From Geodermatophilus chilensis (GTDB lineage Bacteria; Actinomycetota; Actinomycetes; Mycobacteriales; Geodermatophilaceae), in the NCBI RefSeq assembly GCF_002802985.1, contig NZ_NVPT01000020.1:1-42858 (forward strand): 42,858 nt of DNA, in the 5' to 3' direction. The number at the start of each line of letters is the position of its first letter. The stretch's first letter is position 1. This document shows positions 25,945-34,973 of this stretch, piece by piece. The position numbers and the translations under genes are program-made. The notes beneath the pieces are model-generated. The model worked only from the letters and a program-made list of their open reading frames with translations. It was not told where the DNA came from and made no database searches.

Positions 25945-27582
25945 CTACCTGCGGGCAGTGGGCTCCCCCGTCGCTCCCGGCGGCGCCGACTCCAGCGGGT
26001 CGGGCAGCTCCCGGAAGGTCGGGTCCCCTCGCTCGGCGGTGTAGTCCGTCTCCGCCGTCCCGTCGATGCCGGCGTCGACCTTCATCGCCCGCAGCAGCAC
26101 GGTGACGAGGACGACGACCACCAGGTTGGCCAGCAGCGCCAGGAAGCCGGCGTAGATGGTGCCCGTCACGTCCAGACCCAGCTTGGCCAAGGCGAACGAC
26201 GAACCGCCGAAGTGCTCGCGCACGACCGTGCCGTCCGGACCGAGCCGCGGGATGTTGTAGAGCATCACCAGGCCCGCGGCCATGCCCGCGAACCAGCCGG
26301 CGATCAGCCCACCGCGGTGGAACCAGCGGGTGTAGAGGCCCAGCGCCACCGCCGGGAGCGTCTGCAGGATGATTACGCCGCCGATCAGCTGCAGGTCGAT
26401 GGAGAACTGCGGATCGATGAAGAGGATGGCCGCCACCGCGCCGACCTTCACCACCAGCGAGGTCACCTTGGCGACCTGCGCCTCCTGGTGCGGGGTGGCG
26501 TCCTTCTTGAGGAACTCCTTGTAGATGTTGCGGGTGAACAGGTTGGCCGCGGCGATCGACATGATCGCCGCCGGGACCAGCGCGCCGATGCCGATGGCGG
26601 CGAAGGCGATGCCGGCGAACCAGCTGGGGAACATCTGCTGGAAGAGCACCGGCACCACCGTGTTGCCGTCCCCGCCGATCGGCGTGACGCCGGCGGCGAT
26701 CGCCATGTACCCGAGCAGCGCGATGAGCCCGAGCGCGAGGCTGTAGACCGGCAGCGCGCTCATGTTCCGCTTGAGCACGTCGCGGCCACTGGCGGCCAGG
26801 ACGCCGGTGAGGGTGTGCGGGTACAGGAACAGCGCCAGCGCGGAGCCGAGGGCCAGCGTGGCGTAGCCCAGCTGACCGGTCGCCGGCAGGAGCACCCCAG
26901 CGCCTGCGGAGAACTTCTCCTCGGCCGCGCCGAAGATGGCGTCCCAGCCGCCCAGCTTCACCGGGATCACGATCACCGCGACGATGATCGTCAGGTAGAT
27001 CAGCGTGTCCTTGACGAAGGCGATGAGCGCGGGGGCGCGCAGTCCGGAGTTGTAGGTGTAGAGCGCCAGGATGACGAAGGCGACGATGAGGGGCAGCTCG
27101 CCCTCGACGCCCATCGCCTTGAGGATCGCCTCGATCCCGACCAGCTGCAGGGCGATGTAGGGCATCGTCGCGACGATGCCGGTCAGTGCGACGAGCAGCG
27201 CCATGCCCGGGGAGTCGAACCGGGAGCGGACGAAGTCGGCCGGGGTGACGAACCCGCGCACGTGGCTGACCGACCAGAGCCGGATCACCACCAGGAAGAC
27301 CAGCGGGTAGATGACGACGGTGTACGGGACGGCGAAGAAGCCCGCCGCACCGGCACCGAACATCAGCGCCGGCACGGCGACGAAGGTGTAGGCGGTGTAG
27401 AGGTCGCCACCCAGCAGGAACCAGGTGACCCAAGTGCCGAAGTTGCGGCCGCCCAGGCCCCACTCGTCCAGGTGCATGAGGTCCTCGGCCCGGCGCCACC
27501 GGGCGGCGACGAACCCCATCACCGTCACGACGAGGAACAGGGCGATGACGATGCTCAGCTCGACGACGTTCACTCCGTCCAC
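25945..27582 (-). CDS. Sodium:solute symporter, monocarboxylate (MctP/MctC) type
   Basis: This 545-residue SSS-family permease has about 13 TM helices. Characteristic segments are WGLGGRNFGTWVTWFLLGGDLYT in pieces, GFVTPADFVRSRF, NSGLRAPALIAFVKD, then GFLALLANLVVVV near the end and a charged cytoplasmic tail. MctP/MctC proteins take up short monocarboxylates such as acetate, pyruvate or propionate. The tiny DUF3311 gene 3 bp upstream is the usual accompanying subunit of this transporter type, which strengthens the call. The GTG at 27582 follows the DUF3311 stop immediately. Confidence 0.85.
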   Translation of the reverse strand: MDGVNVVELSIVIALFLVVTVMGFVAARWRRAEDLMHLDEWGLGGRNFGTWVTWFLLGGDLYTAYTFVAVPALMFGAGAAGFFAVPYTVVIYPLVFLVVIRLWSVSHVRGFVTPADFVRSRFDSPGMALLVALTGIVATMPYIALQLVGIEAILKAMGVEGELPLIVAFVILALYTYNSGLRAPALIAFVKDTLIYLTIIVAVIVIPVKLGGWDAIFGAAEEKFSAGAGVLLPATGQLGYATLALGSALALFLYPHTLTGVLAASGRDVLKRNMSALPVYSLALGLIALLGYMAIAAGVTPIGGDGNTVVPVLFQQMFPSWFAGIAFAAIGIGALVPAAIMSIAAANLFTRNIYKEFLKKDATPHQEAQVAKVTSLVVKVGAVAAILFIDPQFSIDLQLIGGVIILQTLPAVALGLYTRWFHRGGLIAGWFAGMAAGLVMLYNIPRLGPDGTVVREHFGGSSFALAKLGLDVTGTIYAGFLALLANLVVVVLVTVLLRAMKVDAGIDGTAETDYTAERGDPTFRELPDPLESAPPGATGEPTARR

Positions 27583-27585
27583 GGA

Positions 27586-27882
27586 TCAGCGCTCCTGGTC
27601 TCGTGCGTCGCCGCCGCGCGTGGTGGCGGAGTCGGTCCGGCCGCGACGGGTGGCCCGGTAGACCACCACGGTGGTGAGGACGCCGAGGCCGACGAACAGC
27701 AGCTGCATCCAGTAGAAGAAGGGCCAGCCGAACAGCGTCGGCTCCTCGCGGTTGTAGAGCGGGACCAGCAGCGGCACCACGATCGGGACCAGCAGGAGCC
27801 AGTTCCACGGGCTGCGGTCGCTGCGGACGGGCGCGAGGTCCCGCGTACGCGGATCCGTCGGCGGTCTGGTCCCCGCGCTCAT
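27586..27882 (-). CDS. DUF3311 small membrane protein, symporter partner
   Basis: This 98-residue protein has a basic N-terminus and two TM helices. The first is WNWLLLVPIVVPLLVPLYN and the second is PFFYWMQLLFVGLGVLTTVV, followed by an Arg-rich tail. DUF3311 proteins are encoded next to monocarboxylate-type sodium symporters and may stabilise or regulate them. The role is inferred from this association. The ATG at 27882 has a strong GGAGGAGG upstream. The stop is 3 bp from the symporter GTG. Confidence 0.82.
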   Translation of the reverse strand: MSAGTRPPTDPRTRDLAPVRSDRSPWNWLLLVPIVVPLLVPLYNREEPTLFGWPFFYWMQLLFVGLGVLTTVVVYRATRRGRTDSATTRGGDARDQER

Positions 27883-27947
27883 CGGCCGGCCTCCTCCTCC
27901 GGGGGCCGGCCCCCGGACGTCGTCGTCCGGTCGCGGCTGCGACCGGG

Positions 27948-28769
27948 TCAGCGGCTGGCCCCGGCGTGCATCGTCCACGGATCGGTGCGCCGCCGGGACA
28001 CGGCGACCTCCACCCGGCCGGAGAGGTCGCGGGCGAGGACGTCGGCCGCGACGGGCAGCCAGGGCCACTCGGAGGCGAAGTGTGCCACGTCACACAGTGC
28101 CGGGCCTAGTTTCTCCTGCGCCTCCGACGCGGGATGATGCCGGAGGTCGCTGGTCAGGAGGACGTCGGCCCCCGCGGCGGCCGCCGCCGGGAGCAGCGAG
28201 CCGCCGCTGCCACCGCACACGGCGACGGTCTCGATCCGGCGTCCGGGGTCCCCGGCCGCGCGGACTCCGCCGGCGGTGCCGGGCAGGGCCGCGGCCACCC
28301 GTTCGGTGAACTCCGCGAGGGTCACCGGCTCGGGCAGTCGGCCGACGCGGCCGAGCCCGGCGCGGGGGTCGGTGGCGGCCGGCTGGAGTGGGGCCGTGCC
28401 GGTGAGGCCGAGCGCGGCGGCGAGGGCGTCGTTCACGCCGGAGTCGGGCGCGCGGTCGGCGTTGGTGTGTGCGACGAACAGGCCGGCGCCGGCCCGGACC
28501 AGGCGGTGCACCAGGCGACCCTTGGGGTCGTCCGCGGGTACGCCGTGGACCGGGGTCAGGAAGAGCGGGTGGTGGGTGACGAGCAGCTGGGCACCGGTCC
28601 CGACGACCTCGTCGACGACGGCGGCCACCGGGTCGACGGCGAACAGCACCCGCTCCACCGGGTCGTCCGGATCGCCGCAGACCAGCCCGACGGCGTCCCA
28701 GTCCTCGGCCAGCGCGGGGTCGTAGCGCGCCTCCAGCGCGGCGACGGCCTCCCCCAGTGTCACGGTCAC
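27948..28769 (-). CDS. Nif3-like dinuclear metal-centre protein
   Basis: This 273-residue protein of the NIF3/YbgI family, homologous to mycobacterial Rv2230c, has the conserved blocks DWDAVGLVCGDP near residue 23, LLVTHHPLFLTPV (metal His pair, about 64), FVAHTNADRAPDSGVNDALA, VAVCGGSGGSLL, LLTSDLRHHPASEA and VAHFASEWPWLPV. The molecular function is not settled, and GTP cyclohydrolase-like activity has been discussed for relatives. TAGTCT is 7 nt before the GTG at 28769, which supports a leaderless start. A second GTG at 28763 is the alternative. Confidence 0.9.
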   Translation of the reverse strand: MTVTLGEAVAALEARYDPALAEDWDAVGLVCGDPDDPVERVLFAVDPVAAVVDEVVGTGAQLLVTHHPLFLTPVHGVPADDPKGRLVHRLVRAGAGLFVAHTNADRAPDSGVNDALAAALGLTGTAPLQPAATDPRAGLGRVGRLPEPVTLAEFTERVAAALPGTAGGVRAAGDPGRRIETVAVCGGSGGSLLPAAAAAGADVLLTSDLRHHPASEAQEKLGPALCDVAHFASEWPWLPVAADVLARDLSGRVEVAVSRRRTDPWTMHAGASR

Positions 28770-28776
28770 CGGCCGG

Positions 28777-28782
28777 AGACTA
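28777..28782 (-). promoter_or_regulatory. -10 element of the Nif3-like gene
   Basis: The minus strand reads TAGTCT, 7 nt before the GTG at 28769. No ribosome-binding site intervenes. It fits the leaderless pattern seen elsewhere in the window. Confidence 0.5.
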
Positions 28783-28816
28783 GGCCAGCCGACGGGCCCG
28801 GCCGCCGGACCGGGGG

Positions 28817-29320
28817 CTACACGGACCGGGGCTGCACCGGCCGGGCCATGGCGACGCGGCGGCCGTGCCGGGTCAGGCCCAGCTCCACCTCGTGCTCGGC
28901 GAGCGCCCGCAGCTCGGGTCCGAGGTCGTCGGTCACCTGCCACCCGTGCCGGGCGTACCAGGGCGCGTTCCACGGCACGTCGGCATAGGTCAACAGCGTG
29001 ACCCGCCGCGCGCCGACCACCCAGGCCATCGACACCGTGGCCTCGAGCAGTGCCCTGCCGACACCCTGCCGCATGGCCGACGGGTGCACCGACAGCTGCT
29101 CGAGGTGCACCTCGCCGTCCACCCGCTCCAGGACGGCGAACCCGACCACCGGCCGCCCGACGACCAGCACCCGCCACGCCCCGGCACGCAGGGCTGCGGG
29201 AGCCGCGGCCGGCAGGTCGAGCACGCCGCGCTCCCGGAACAGCTCGTCGGCCGCCGCCTCGACGGCGGGCACCTCCAGCAGGTCCGCGGCCGACGCGACC
29301 CGGACGACGACACCGCCCAC
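28817..29320 (-). CDS. GNAT family N-acetyltransferase
   Basis: This 167-residue acetyltransferase has the strand-helix VHLEQLSVHPSAMRQGVGRALL (in pieces: LSVHP then RQGVGRALLEA). That is motif A with the acetyl-CoA pyrophosphate loop Q-G-V-G-R-A. The C-terminal motif B is APWYARHGWQV. The substrate is unknown. The GTG at 29320 starts the domain, and the usual GNAT N-terminal helix is present. It is divergent from the FUSC gene. Confidence 0.82.
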   Translation of the reverse strand: MGGVVVRVASAADLLEVPAVEAAADELFRERGVLDLPAAAPAALRAGAWRVLVVGRPVVGFAVLERVDGEVHLEQLSVHPSAMRQGVGRALLEATVSMAWVVGARRVTLLTYADVPWNAPWYARHGWQVTDDLGPELRALAEHEVELGLTRHGRRVAMARPVQPRSV

Positions 29321-29460
29321 GCGCGGAGCATCCCAGGGGTGGGGCCGCGGGAGGGCACTGCGCGACGGCGGCCTCCCCCGGGCGAGGCAGGCACCGCGAC
29401 CACACCCCACCGGCCGGTCGCCCCGGGACGACGGTCCGCGGGGTGGAAAGCTGGGACACC

Positions 29461-31425
29461 GTGGCGGAGCGGGGGTTGCGTGCACCGGCCTGGCTCGAGG
29501 AGCTGGTGCGCACGACGCCTCCCCCGGTGCCCTGGCGGGACGTCGTCCGCTTCGCCGTGACCGTGCCCGCGCCCCTCGCCGTGGCGGTCGCCGTCGAGGG
29601 CGGCATCGAGCCCGGCCCGGTGCTCGGGGCGGGCGTGTTCGCCACCACGGGCGCGCTCGCCGCCAGCCTCGCCCCGCAGGGCGGCCCCCTGCGCGACCGG
29701 CTGCGCCGCACCGCCGCGGCCACGGTCTTCGGCGGCATCGGGCTGGTCGTCGGCCAGTTCGCCTCCGGCGGCGGGTGGCTGCCGGTGGTCGTCGTCGCCC
29801 TCGCCGCCGCGCTGGCGGCCTTCGTCAGCGCGGTCAACGCCGCGCTGTCCCTCGGCGCCCTCCAGCTGCTCGTCTACACGGCCCTCGCCTCGGGTCTGGT
29901 CACCCCGCTCTCCCCCGCCGCCGAGGTCGGCTGCTTCGTCGCCGGGGCGGCGTGGGCCACGCTCACCACGCTCGTCCAGTACGCGACCGAGCCCAACGAC
30001 CCCGACCGGACGGCGGTCGCCACCGTGTTCACCCGCATCGGCGAGCTGCTCGCCGCGGCCGGGACGCCGCAGGCCGAGGAGGCGCGGCGGGAGCTGACCA
30101 CCGCGCTCAACGACGCCTACGACCGGGTGATCCGCTCGCGCAGCCGCACCGCCGGACGCAGCCGCGAGCTCTCCGAGCTGGCCGGCGTCCTCAACGCGGC
30201 CGCGCCCCTGGTCGAGGGCACGGTCGCCACCGCGCGCGCCGGGGCGCCCGCCGACCCGCAGGACGTCGGCGCCGTGCACGCCCTCGCTGCCGCGGTGGCC
30301 GGCAGGCAGGAGCTGCCCGGCGAGCGGCCGGAGCCCCTGGAGGAGGGCGAGCCCACCCGGCGGGCGGTGCGCCACGGGCTGCGGCTGGCGTGGAACGTCG
30401 TCGGCGACCCCGAGGAGCGGGCCGGCGCCGCGGTGCCCCAGCCGCGCCTGGACCTGCGCTCCCGCCTCCGCGAGCTCGCCGACCGCACCCTGGGCAGCCC
30501 CGACACCCGCGCGTTCGCCGTCCGCCTGGCGCTGTGCATGACGATCGCCGAGATCGCCCGCCAGTACCTGCCCATCGAGCGGCCGTACTGGGTCCTGCTG
30601 ACCGTCGCGATCGTGCTCAAGCCCGACTTCGGGTCGGTGTTCACCCGGGCGGTCCAGCGCGGCGCCGGCACGCTGGTCGGCGTCCTCATCGGCTCGCTGT
30701 TGCTCGCCGTGCTGCCGCGCGACGCGTGGGTGCTGGTCGCCATGGCCGCGGCCGCCGCGCTGCTGCCGTGGGCCCGCGGCGCCAACTTCGGCCTGTTCTC
30801 CGTCTTCCAGACGCCGCTGATCATCCTGCTGCTCGACGTCGCCCTGCCCGGCGGTCCGGGGCTGGTCGGCGCGCGGCTGCTGGACACCCTCATCGGCTGC
30901 GCGATCGTGCTGGTCTTCGGCTACCTGCTGTGGCCGCAGACCTGGCGGGCGCCGCTGGACGAGGCGCTGCGCGACGCCGCCCACGCGCTCGACGAGTTCG
31001 TGGAGGCCGCCTTCACCGGCAGCCCGGCCGAGCGGCGCCGCGCCCGCCGCCGCAGCTACCGCACGCTCACCGAGCTGCACACCCAGCTGCAGCGCCGACT
31101 GGCCGAGCCGCCGCCGGTGAGCACCCGCGCGGCCGCATTCTGGCCGGTCATCGTGCAGCTGGAACGGACGTCGGACGCCGTGACCGAGGCCGTCATCGCC
31201 ATCCGGCACGGCGAGCCGGCGCCCGACCTCGCCCAGGTCGCGGTCCTACGCCGCGCCATCCGCGAGCTTGAGGAGGACATCCGCGCCCACCGGCCGCCGG
31301 ACGACGCCGAGATCCACGCCGACGGGGTGCTCGCGCCGGTCGCCCGCGAGGTGGACGCCGCCCGCCGGCTGGTCCGCGACGCCGCCCCCGGCCGCCGTCC
31401 CGGCACCGCCGTCGCCGACGAGTAG
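29461..31425 (+). CDS. FUSC family integral membrane protein
   Basis: This 654-residue protein has two membrane blocks (about residues 25-170 and 355-500), each followed by a helical cytoplasmic domain. This is the duplicated layout of fusaric-acid-resistance/aromatic-carboxylate efflux-like proteins. Typical segments are RPYWVLLTVAIVLKPDFGSVF and then TRAVQRGAGTLVGVLIG in the second block, and FVSAVNAALSLGALQLLVYT in the first. The last 150 residues are charged helices. A transport role is expected, but the substrate is unknown. The GTG at 29461 has no clear Shine-Dalgarno sequence, so a leaderless start is possible. Confidence 0.83.
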   Translation: MAERGLRAPAWLEELVRTTPPPVPWRDVVRFAVTVPAPLAVAVAVEGGIEPGPVLGAGVFATTGALAASLAPQGGPLRDRLRRTAAATVFGGIGLVVGQFASGGGWLPVVVVALAAALAAFVSAVNAALSLGALQLLVYTALASGLVTPLSPAAEVGCFVAGAAWATLTTLVQYATEPNDPDRTAVATVFTRIGELLAAAGTPQAEEARRELTTALNDAYDRVIRSRSRTAGRSRELSELAGVLNAAAPLVEGTVATARAGAPADPQDVGAVHALAAAVAGRQELPGERPEPLEEGEPTRRAVRHGLRLAWNVVGDPEERAGAAVPQPRLDLRSRLRELADRTLGSPDTRAFAVRLALCMTIAEIARQYLPIERPYWVLLTVAIVLKPDFGSVFTRAVQRGAGTLVGVLIGSLLLAVLPRDAWVLVAMAAAAALLPWARGANFGLFSVFQTPLIILLLDVALPGGPGLVGARLLDTLIGCAIVLVFGYLLWPQTWRAPLDEALRDAAHALDEFVEAAFTGSPAERRRARRRSYRTLTELHTQLQRRLAEPPPVSTRAAAFWPVIVQLERTSDAVTEAVIAIRHGEPAPDLAQVAVLRRAIRELEEDIRAHRPPDDAEIHADGVLAPVAREVDAARRLVRDAAPGRRPGTAVADE

Positions 31426-31442
31426 GCCGGCCGCACCCGGGT

Positions 31443-31448
31443 GAGGAT
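31443..31448 (+). promoter_or_regulatory. -10 element of an alpha/beta hydrolase gene
   Basis: GAGGAT ends 6 nt before the GTG at 31455. The sequence and spacing match the promoter at 6678-6683 almost exactly (AGGATGGCCG in both). Confidence 0.45.
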
Positions 31449-31454
31449 GGCCGG

Positions 31455-32369
31455 GTGACCACGCGCGAGCTGACCGTCCGCACCGACGACGGCGTCGACC
31501 TGCACGTCGAGGTGGACGGTGTCCAGAACGCCGCCCTGACCGTCGTCCTCAGCCACGGGTTCACCGCCCGGCTCGGCGAGTGGGACCTGCAGCGCGAGGC
31601 CCTGCGCGGCCGGGCCCGGCTGGTGCTGTGGGACCAGCGCGGGCACGGTCGCTCCGGCTGGACACCGCTGACCCGCGCCACGATCGACCGCACCGGCCGC
31701 GACCTGGGCCAGGTGCTCGACGCCGTCGTCCCCGAGGGGCCGGTGGTGCTGGCCGGCCACTCGATGGGCGGGATGAGCGTCCTGGCCCTGGCCCGGCAGC
31801 GCCCCGAGCTGTTCAGCAGCCGCGTCGTCGGCGCCTTCCTGCTGGCCACCTCCGCCGGCGGGCTGGTGAGCGACGGGCCGGTCGGGCTCGGCGTCCGGGT
31901 GCTGCGTGCGCTCGGCCTGCTGCCGGTCTACCTCTGGCTGCTGCAGCTGTGGGCGCCGCTGCTGGAGCGCTTCCGCCGCCGCGGCACCCGGATCGGGCGC
32001 TGGTACACCCGCCGCTACCTGTTCGGCAGGGACGACGCCGACCCGGAGCAGGTCCGGAAGGTGCAGGACCTGCTGGAGGAGACGCCGCTGCCGGTCACGA
32101 TGGCGTTCTACGCGACCCTCCTCGACCACGACGAGTACGCCGCGCTGCCGGTGCTGGGCCGCGTGCCGGTCACCGTCGTCGCCGCCACCCACGACCGGCT
32201 CACCCCGCTCGGCCACGGACGCCGGCTGGCGGAGGAGATCGGCCCGTCGGCCGAGCTCGTCGTCGTCGACGGCGCCGGCCACAGCGTCAACCTGACCCGC
32301 ACCGCGACCGTCGACGCGGCCTTCCTCCGGCTGCTCGACCGCGCGGAGCACGCGGCCCGGGCAGCCTGA
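31455..32369 (+). CDS. Alpha/beta hydrolase
   Basis: This 304-residue alpha/beta-hydrolase-fold enzyme has an oxyanion strand VVLSHGFTARLGEW (about 31), then WDQRGHGRSGW and the nucleophile elbow LAGHSMGGMS (Ser near 102). The catalytic Asp region is VVAATHDRLTP, and the catalytic His is in GAGHSVN (about 276). A helical cap of roughly 75 residues (VYLWLLQLWAPLLERFRRR) is inserted. It resembles mycobacterial serine hydrolases of lipid metabolism. It stands before a wax-ester/triacylglycerol synthase gene, but with its own promoter. Confidence 0.85.
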   Translation: MTTRELTVRTDDGVDLHVEVDGVQNAALTVVLSHGFTARLGEWDLQREALRGRARLVLWDQRGHGRSGWTPLTRATIDRTGRDLGQVLDAVVPEGPVVLAGHSMGGMSVLALARQRPELFSSRVVGAFLLATSAGGLVSDGPVGLGVRVLRALGLLPVYLWLLQLWAPLLERFRRRGTRIGRWYTRRYLFGRDDADPEQVRKVQDLLEETPLPVTMAFYATLLDHDEYAALPVLGRVPVTVVAATHDRLTPLGHGRRLAEEIGPSAELVVVDGAGHSVNLTRTATVDAAFLRLLDRAEHAARAA

Positions 32370-32500
32370 CCTCCGGTGGACGTGACCGCGACCACGTGGT
32401 CGGGTAGGGGCCACCCCGAGGGGGCGACGGCGTTCCCGTGGCCCCCCGCGGAGCTGGGACGACGGCCGGCCCGGACGAGGCGGGGTGGGAGGAGCTGACC

Positions 32501-33913
32501 GTGGACCGCATGAGTCCGACCGATGCCGGGTTCTACTACGCGGAGAGCGAGGACACGCCGCTGCACGTGGGCTCCGTCGCGGTGTTCGAGGGGCCCGCAC
32601 CCTCCTACGGCGACGTCGTGCGGCTGCTGCTCAGCAAGCTCCCGATGGTGCCCCGCTACCGGCAGCGGGTCCGACGGGTGCCGCTGGACCTGGGCCGGCC
32701 GCTGTGGATCGACGATCCCCACTTCCAGATCCTCTACCACGTCCGGCACACCGCGGTCCCGAGCCCGGGCGGCGAGGAACAGCTGCGCAACTTGGCCGGC
32801 CGCGTCCTCGGCCAGCGCCTGGACCTGGCGAAGCCGCTGTGGGAGCTGTGGTTGGTCGAGGGGCTGGAGGACGGCCGCTGGGCGCTGATCTCCAAGGTGC
32901 ACCACTGCATGGTCGACGGCGTCGCCGGCAGCGAGCTCATGCAGCTGATGTTCGACCTGACGCCCGACGCCACCCACAGTGAGCCGCAGGACTGGACTCC
33001 GCAGCGCAGCCCGTCGTCCCTCGAGGTGGTCGCCGGCGCGGTCCAGGACGCCGTCACCCACCCGCTGCGCGAGCTCACCCGGCTGCCGGGCGCGGGCGGG
33101 GTCCGCGGTGCCGGCCGCACCGCCGTGAAGGCCGGCCGTTCGCTGGCCGCCACCATGCCCAGGACGGCCCGCCAGGTGGCCACCCCGACCGCCCGTTCGC
33201 TCAACGGGCCGATCGGCCCGCACCGGCGCTGGGCCTGGGCCGACGCCGAGTTCGAGGACCTCCGGCGGGTCCGGACTGCGCTCGGCGGCACCGTCAACGA
33301 CGTCGTCCTCGCCGCCATCACCCGTGGCTTCCGCGACCTGCTCGAGCGGCGCGGGTCCCTGCGGGACGGGCTGGTGGTCCGCTCGATGGTGCCCGTGTCG
33401 GTCCGGCGACCCGACCAGCACGGGCAGCTGGACAACCAGATCTCCGCGGTCTTCGTCGACCTGCCCGTCAGCGAGCCCGACCCGGTGGCGCGGCTGACCT
33501 CGGTCCGCCGGCAGATGGACGAGCACAAGAGGCGCATGCAGACCGTCGACGCCCGCTCGATCATCGCGATGGGCGACTTCGTGGCGCCGACGATGCTCGC
33601 CCTCGGCGTGCGGGCCGCGCTGGCCGCCGGGCAGATGTGGTGCCAGGCGGTCACGACCAACGTGCCCGGGCCGCGGGTGCCGCTCTACGTGCTGGGCCGC
33701 CGGATGTGCTCGGCGCACGCCTACGTGCCGATCGCCGGCGGCACCCGGGTCTCCATCGGGATCTTCTCCTACCTGAGCTCGATGACCTTCGGGATCAACG
33801 CCGACTTCGACGCCTTCCCCGACGTCGACGTCCTCTCCCGTGGCATCTGCACGGGCGTGAGCGAGCTGCTCGAGGCAGCCTCAGCGGCCACCCCCGCCAG
33901 CGCCGCGACCTGA
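32501..33913 (+). CDS. Wax ester synthase / diacylglycerol acyltransferase (WS/DGAT)
   Basis: This 470-residue acyltransferase makes triacylglycerol or wax ester from acyl-CoA. The catalytic HHxxxDG motif is VHHCMVDGVAGSE (about residues 134-140). The N-terminus MSPTDAGFYYAESEDTPLH, the block PLWELWLVEGL, the NDVVLAAITRGFRDLL helix and the C-terminal TTNVPGPRVPLYVLG and GINADFD are family signatures. I chose the GTG at 32501 because GGGAGGAG lies 7 nt before it. A GTG at 32438 would add 21 unlike residues. Neighbouring hydrolases and an SDR suggest storage-lipid turnover. Confidence 0.92.
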   Translation: MDRMSPTDAGFYYAESEDTPLHVGSVAVFEGPAPSYGDVVRLLLSKLPMVPRYRQRVRRVPLDLGRPLWIDDPHFQILYHVRHTAVPSPGGEEQLRNLAGRVLGQRLDLAKPLWELWLVEGLEDGRWALISKVHHCMVDGVAGSELMQLMFDLTPDATHSEPQDWTPQRSPSSLEVVAGAVQDAVTHPLRELTRLPGAGGVRGAGRTAVKAGRSLAATMPRTARQVATPTARSLNGPIGPHRRWAWADAEFEDLRRVRTALGGTVNDVVLAAITRGFRDLLERRGSLRDGLVVRSMVPVSVRRPDQHGQLDNQISAVFVDLPVSEPDPVARLTSVRRQMDEHKRRMQTVDARSIIAMGDFVAPTMLALGVRAALAAGQMWCQAVTTNVPGPRVPLYVLGRRMCSAHAYVPIAGGTRVSIGIFSYLSSMTFGINADFDAFPDVDVLSRGICTGVSELLEAASAATPASAAT

Positions 33914-33971
33914 CCGGTCGGCCGCCGCGATCCGCCGGTTCGCTGCCGCGACGGCCGGGTAGCCGGTCGGC

Positions 33972-34970
33972 GTGGCAGCCCCCGAGACCGACCTCACCGT
34001 CGCCGTCACCGGTCCCACGGGGACCTTCGGCAACGGCCTCGTCCCGCTCCTGCAGGCCGACGACCGCGTGACGCGCATCGTCGGCATCGCCCGCCGGCCG
34101 TTCGACCCGGCCGAGCGGGGCTGGACGAAGATGGAGTACCGGCGGGGCGACGTCCGCGACCCCGCGGCCCTGGAGGAGGCCTTCGCCGGCGCCGACGTCG
34201 TCGTCCACCTGGCGTTCCTCATCACCGGCAACGCCTCCCGGCAGACCACCCGGGCGATCAACGTCGACGGCACGCTGAACGTCTTCCGCGCCGCGGCGAG
34301 CGCCGGCGCCCGGCGGTTCGTCTACGCCTCCTCGGTGGCCGCCTACGGCTGGCACCCCGACAACCCCGAGCCGATCCCCGAGGACTGGCCGGTGCGCCCT
34401 GCCGCCCGGCTGTTCTACGCGCAGGAGAAGGCCGAGCTCGAGCAGCTGCTCGGCGCCGAGTCGGCCACCACGCCCGGCCTCGCGCTGTACCTGCTGCGCC
34501 CGTCGATCGTCCTGGGTCCGAACGCCGTCGGCGCCAAGGACGTCCTGCCCGGCCCGCTCGCACCGCTCGGCCGACGGCTCTTCGGCCGGCCGCGGCGGCT
34601 GCCGGTGACCATCCCGGTGGTCGCCCCGGGGCTGCGGCTGCAGGTCGTGCACGAGGAGGACGTCGGCCGCGCGCTGCAGCTGTGCGTTGTCGCCGCCGGC
34701 CCGCCCGGCGCCTACAACATCGCCGGGGACGGCGTGCTGACCGTCGCCGACGTGGCCCGCGAGTTCGGCGCGCTGCCGATCCCCGTGCCCGCCGCGCCCG
34801 CCGAGCTGGCCGCCCGCGCCGTGGCCCGGCTGCCGTTCCTGCCGCCGGCCGCCGAGTGGGTGGAGGCGGCCAGCCGCCCGGTGATCATGGACACCGCCAA
34901 GGCCAAGCAGCAGCTGGGCTGGCGGCCGCGCTACACCGGGTGGGAGGCCCTCCGGGCGACGCTGGCCTGA
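33972..34970 (+). CDS. NAD-dependent epimerase/dehydratase-like SDR
   Basis: This 332-residue extended short-chain dehydrogenase has the Rossmann glycine motif VTGPTGTFGNGLV (about 12), then DVRDPAALEEAFAGADVVVHLA, the Ser/Thr region FVYASSVAAYG and the catalytic YxxxK in FYAQEKAE (about 154). The substrate-binding half carries LRPSIVLGPN and VVHEEDVGRAL. The substrate is unknown. Related actinobacterial proteins are often near lipid enzymes, as here. The GTG at 33972 starts the frame. The 3' end is convergent with the next hydrolase, 3 bp away. Confidence 0.83.
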   Translation: MAAPETDLTVAVTGPTGTFGNGLVPLLQADDRVTRIVGIARRPFDPAERGWTKMEYRRGDVRDPAALEEAFAGADVVVHLAFLITGNASRQTTRAINVDGTLNVFRAAASAGARRFVYASSVAAYGWHPDNPEPIPEDWPVRPAARLFYAQEKAELEQLLGAESATTPGLALYLLRPSIVLGPNAVGAKDVLPGPLAPLGRRLFGRPRRLPVTIPVVAPGLRLQVVHEEDVGRALQLCVVAAGPPGAYNIAGDGVLTVADVAREFGALPIPVPAAPAELAARAVARLPFLPPAAEWVEAASRPVIMDTAKAKQQLGWRPRYTGWEALRATLA

Positions 34971-34973
34971 GCC

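Noticed and set aside
25120-28137. A 1005-codon open frame on the plus strand
   Set aside because: It runs antisense through the DUF164, symporter, DUF3311 and Nif3 genes, all of which have clear domains. Its translation is Gln/His/Arg low complexity.
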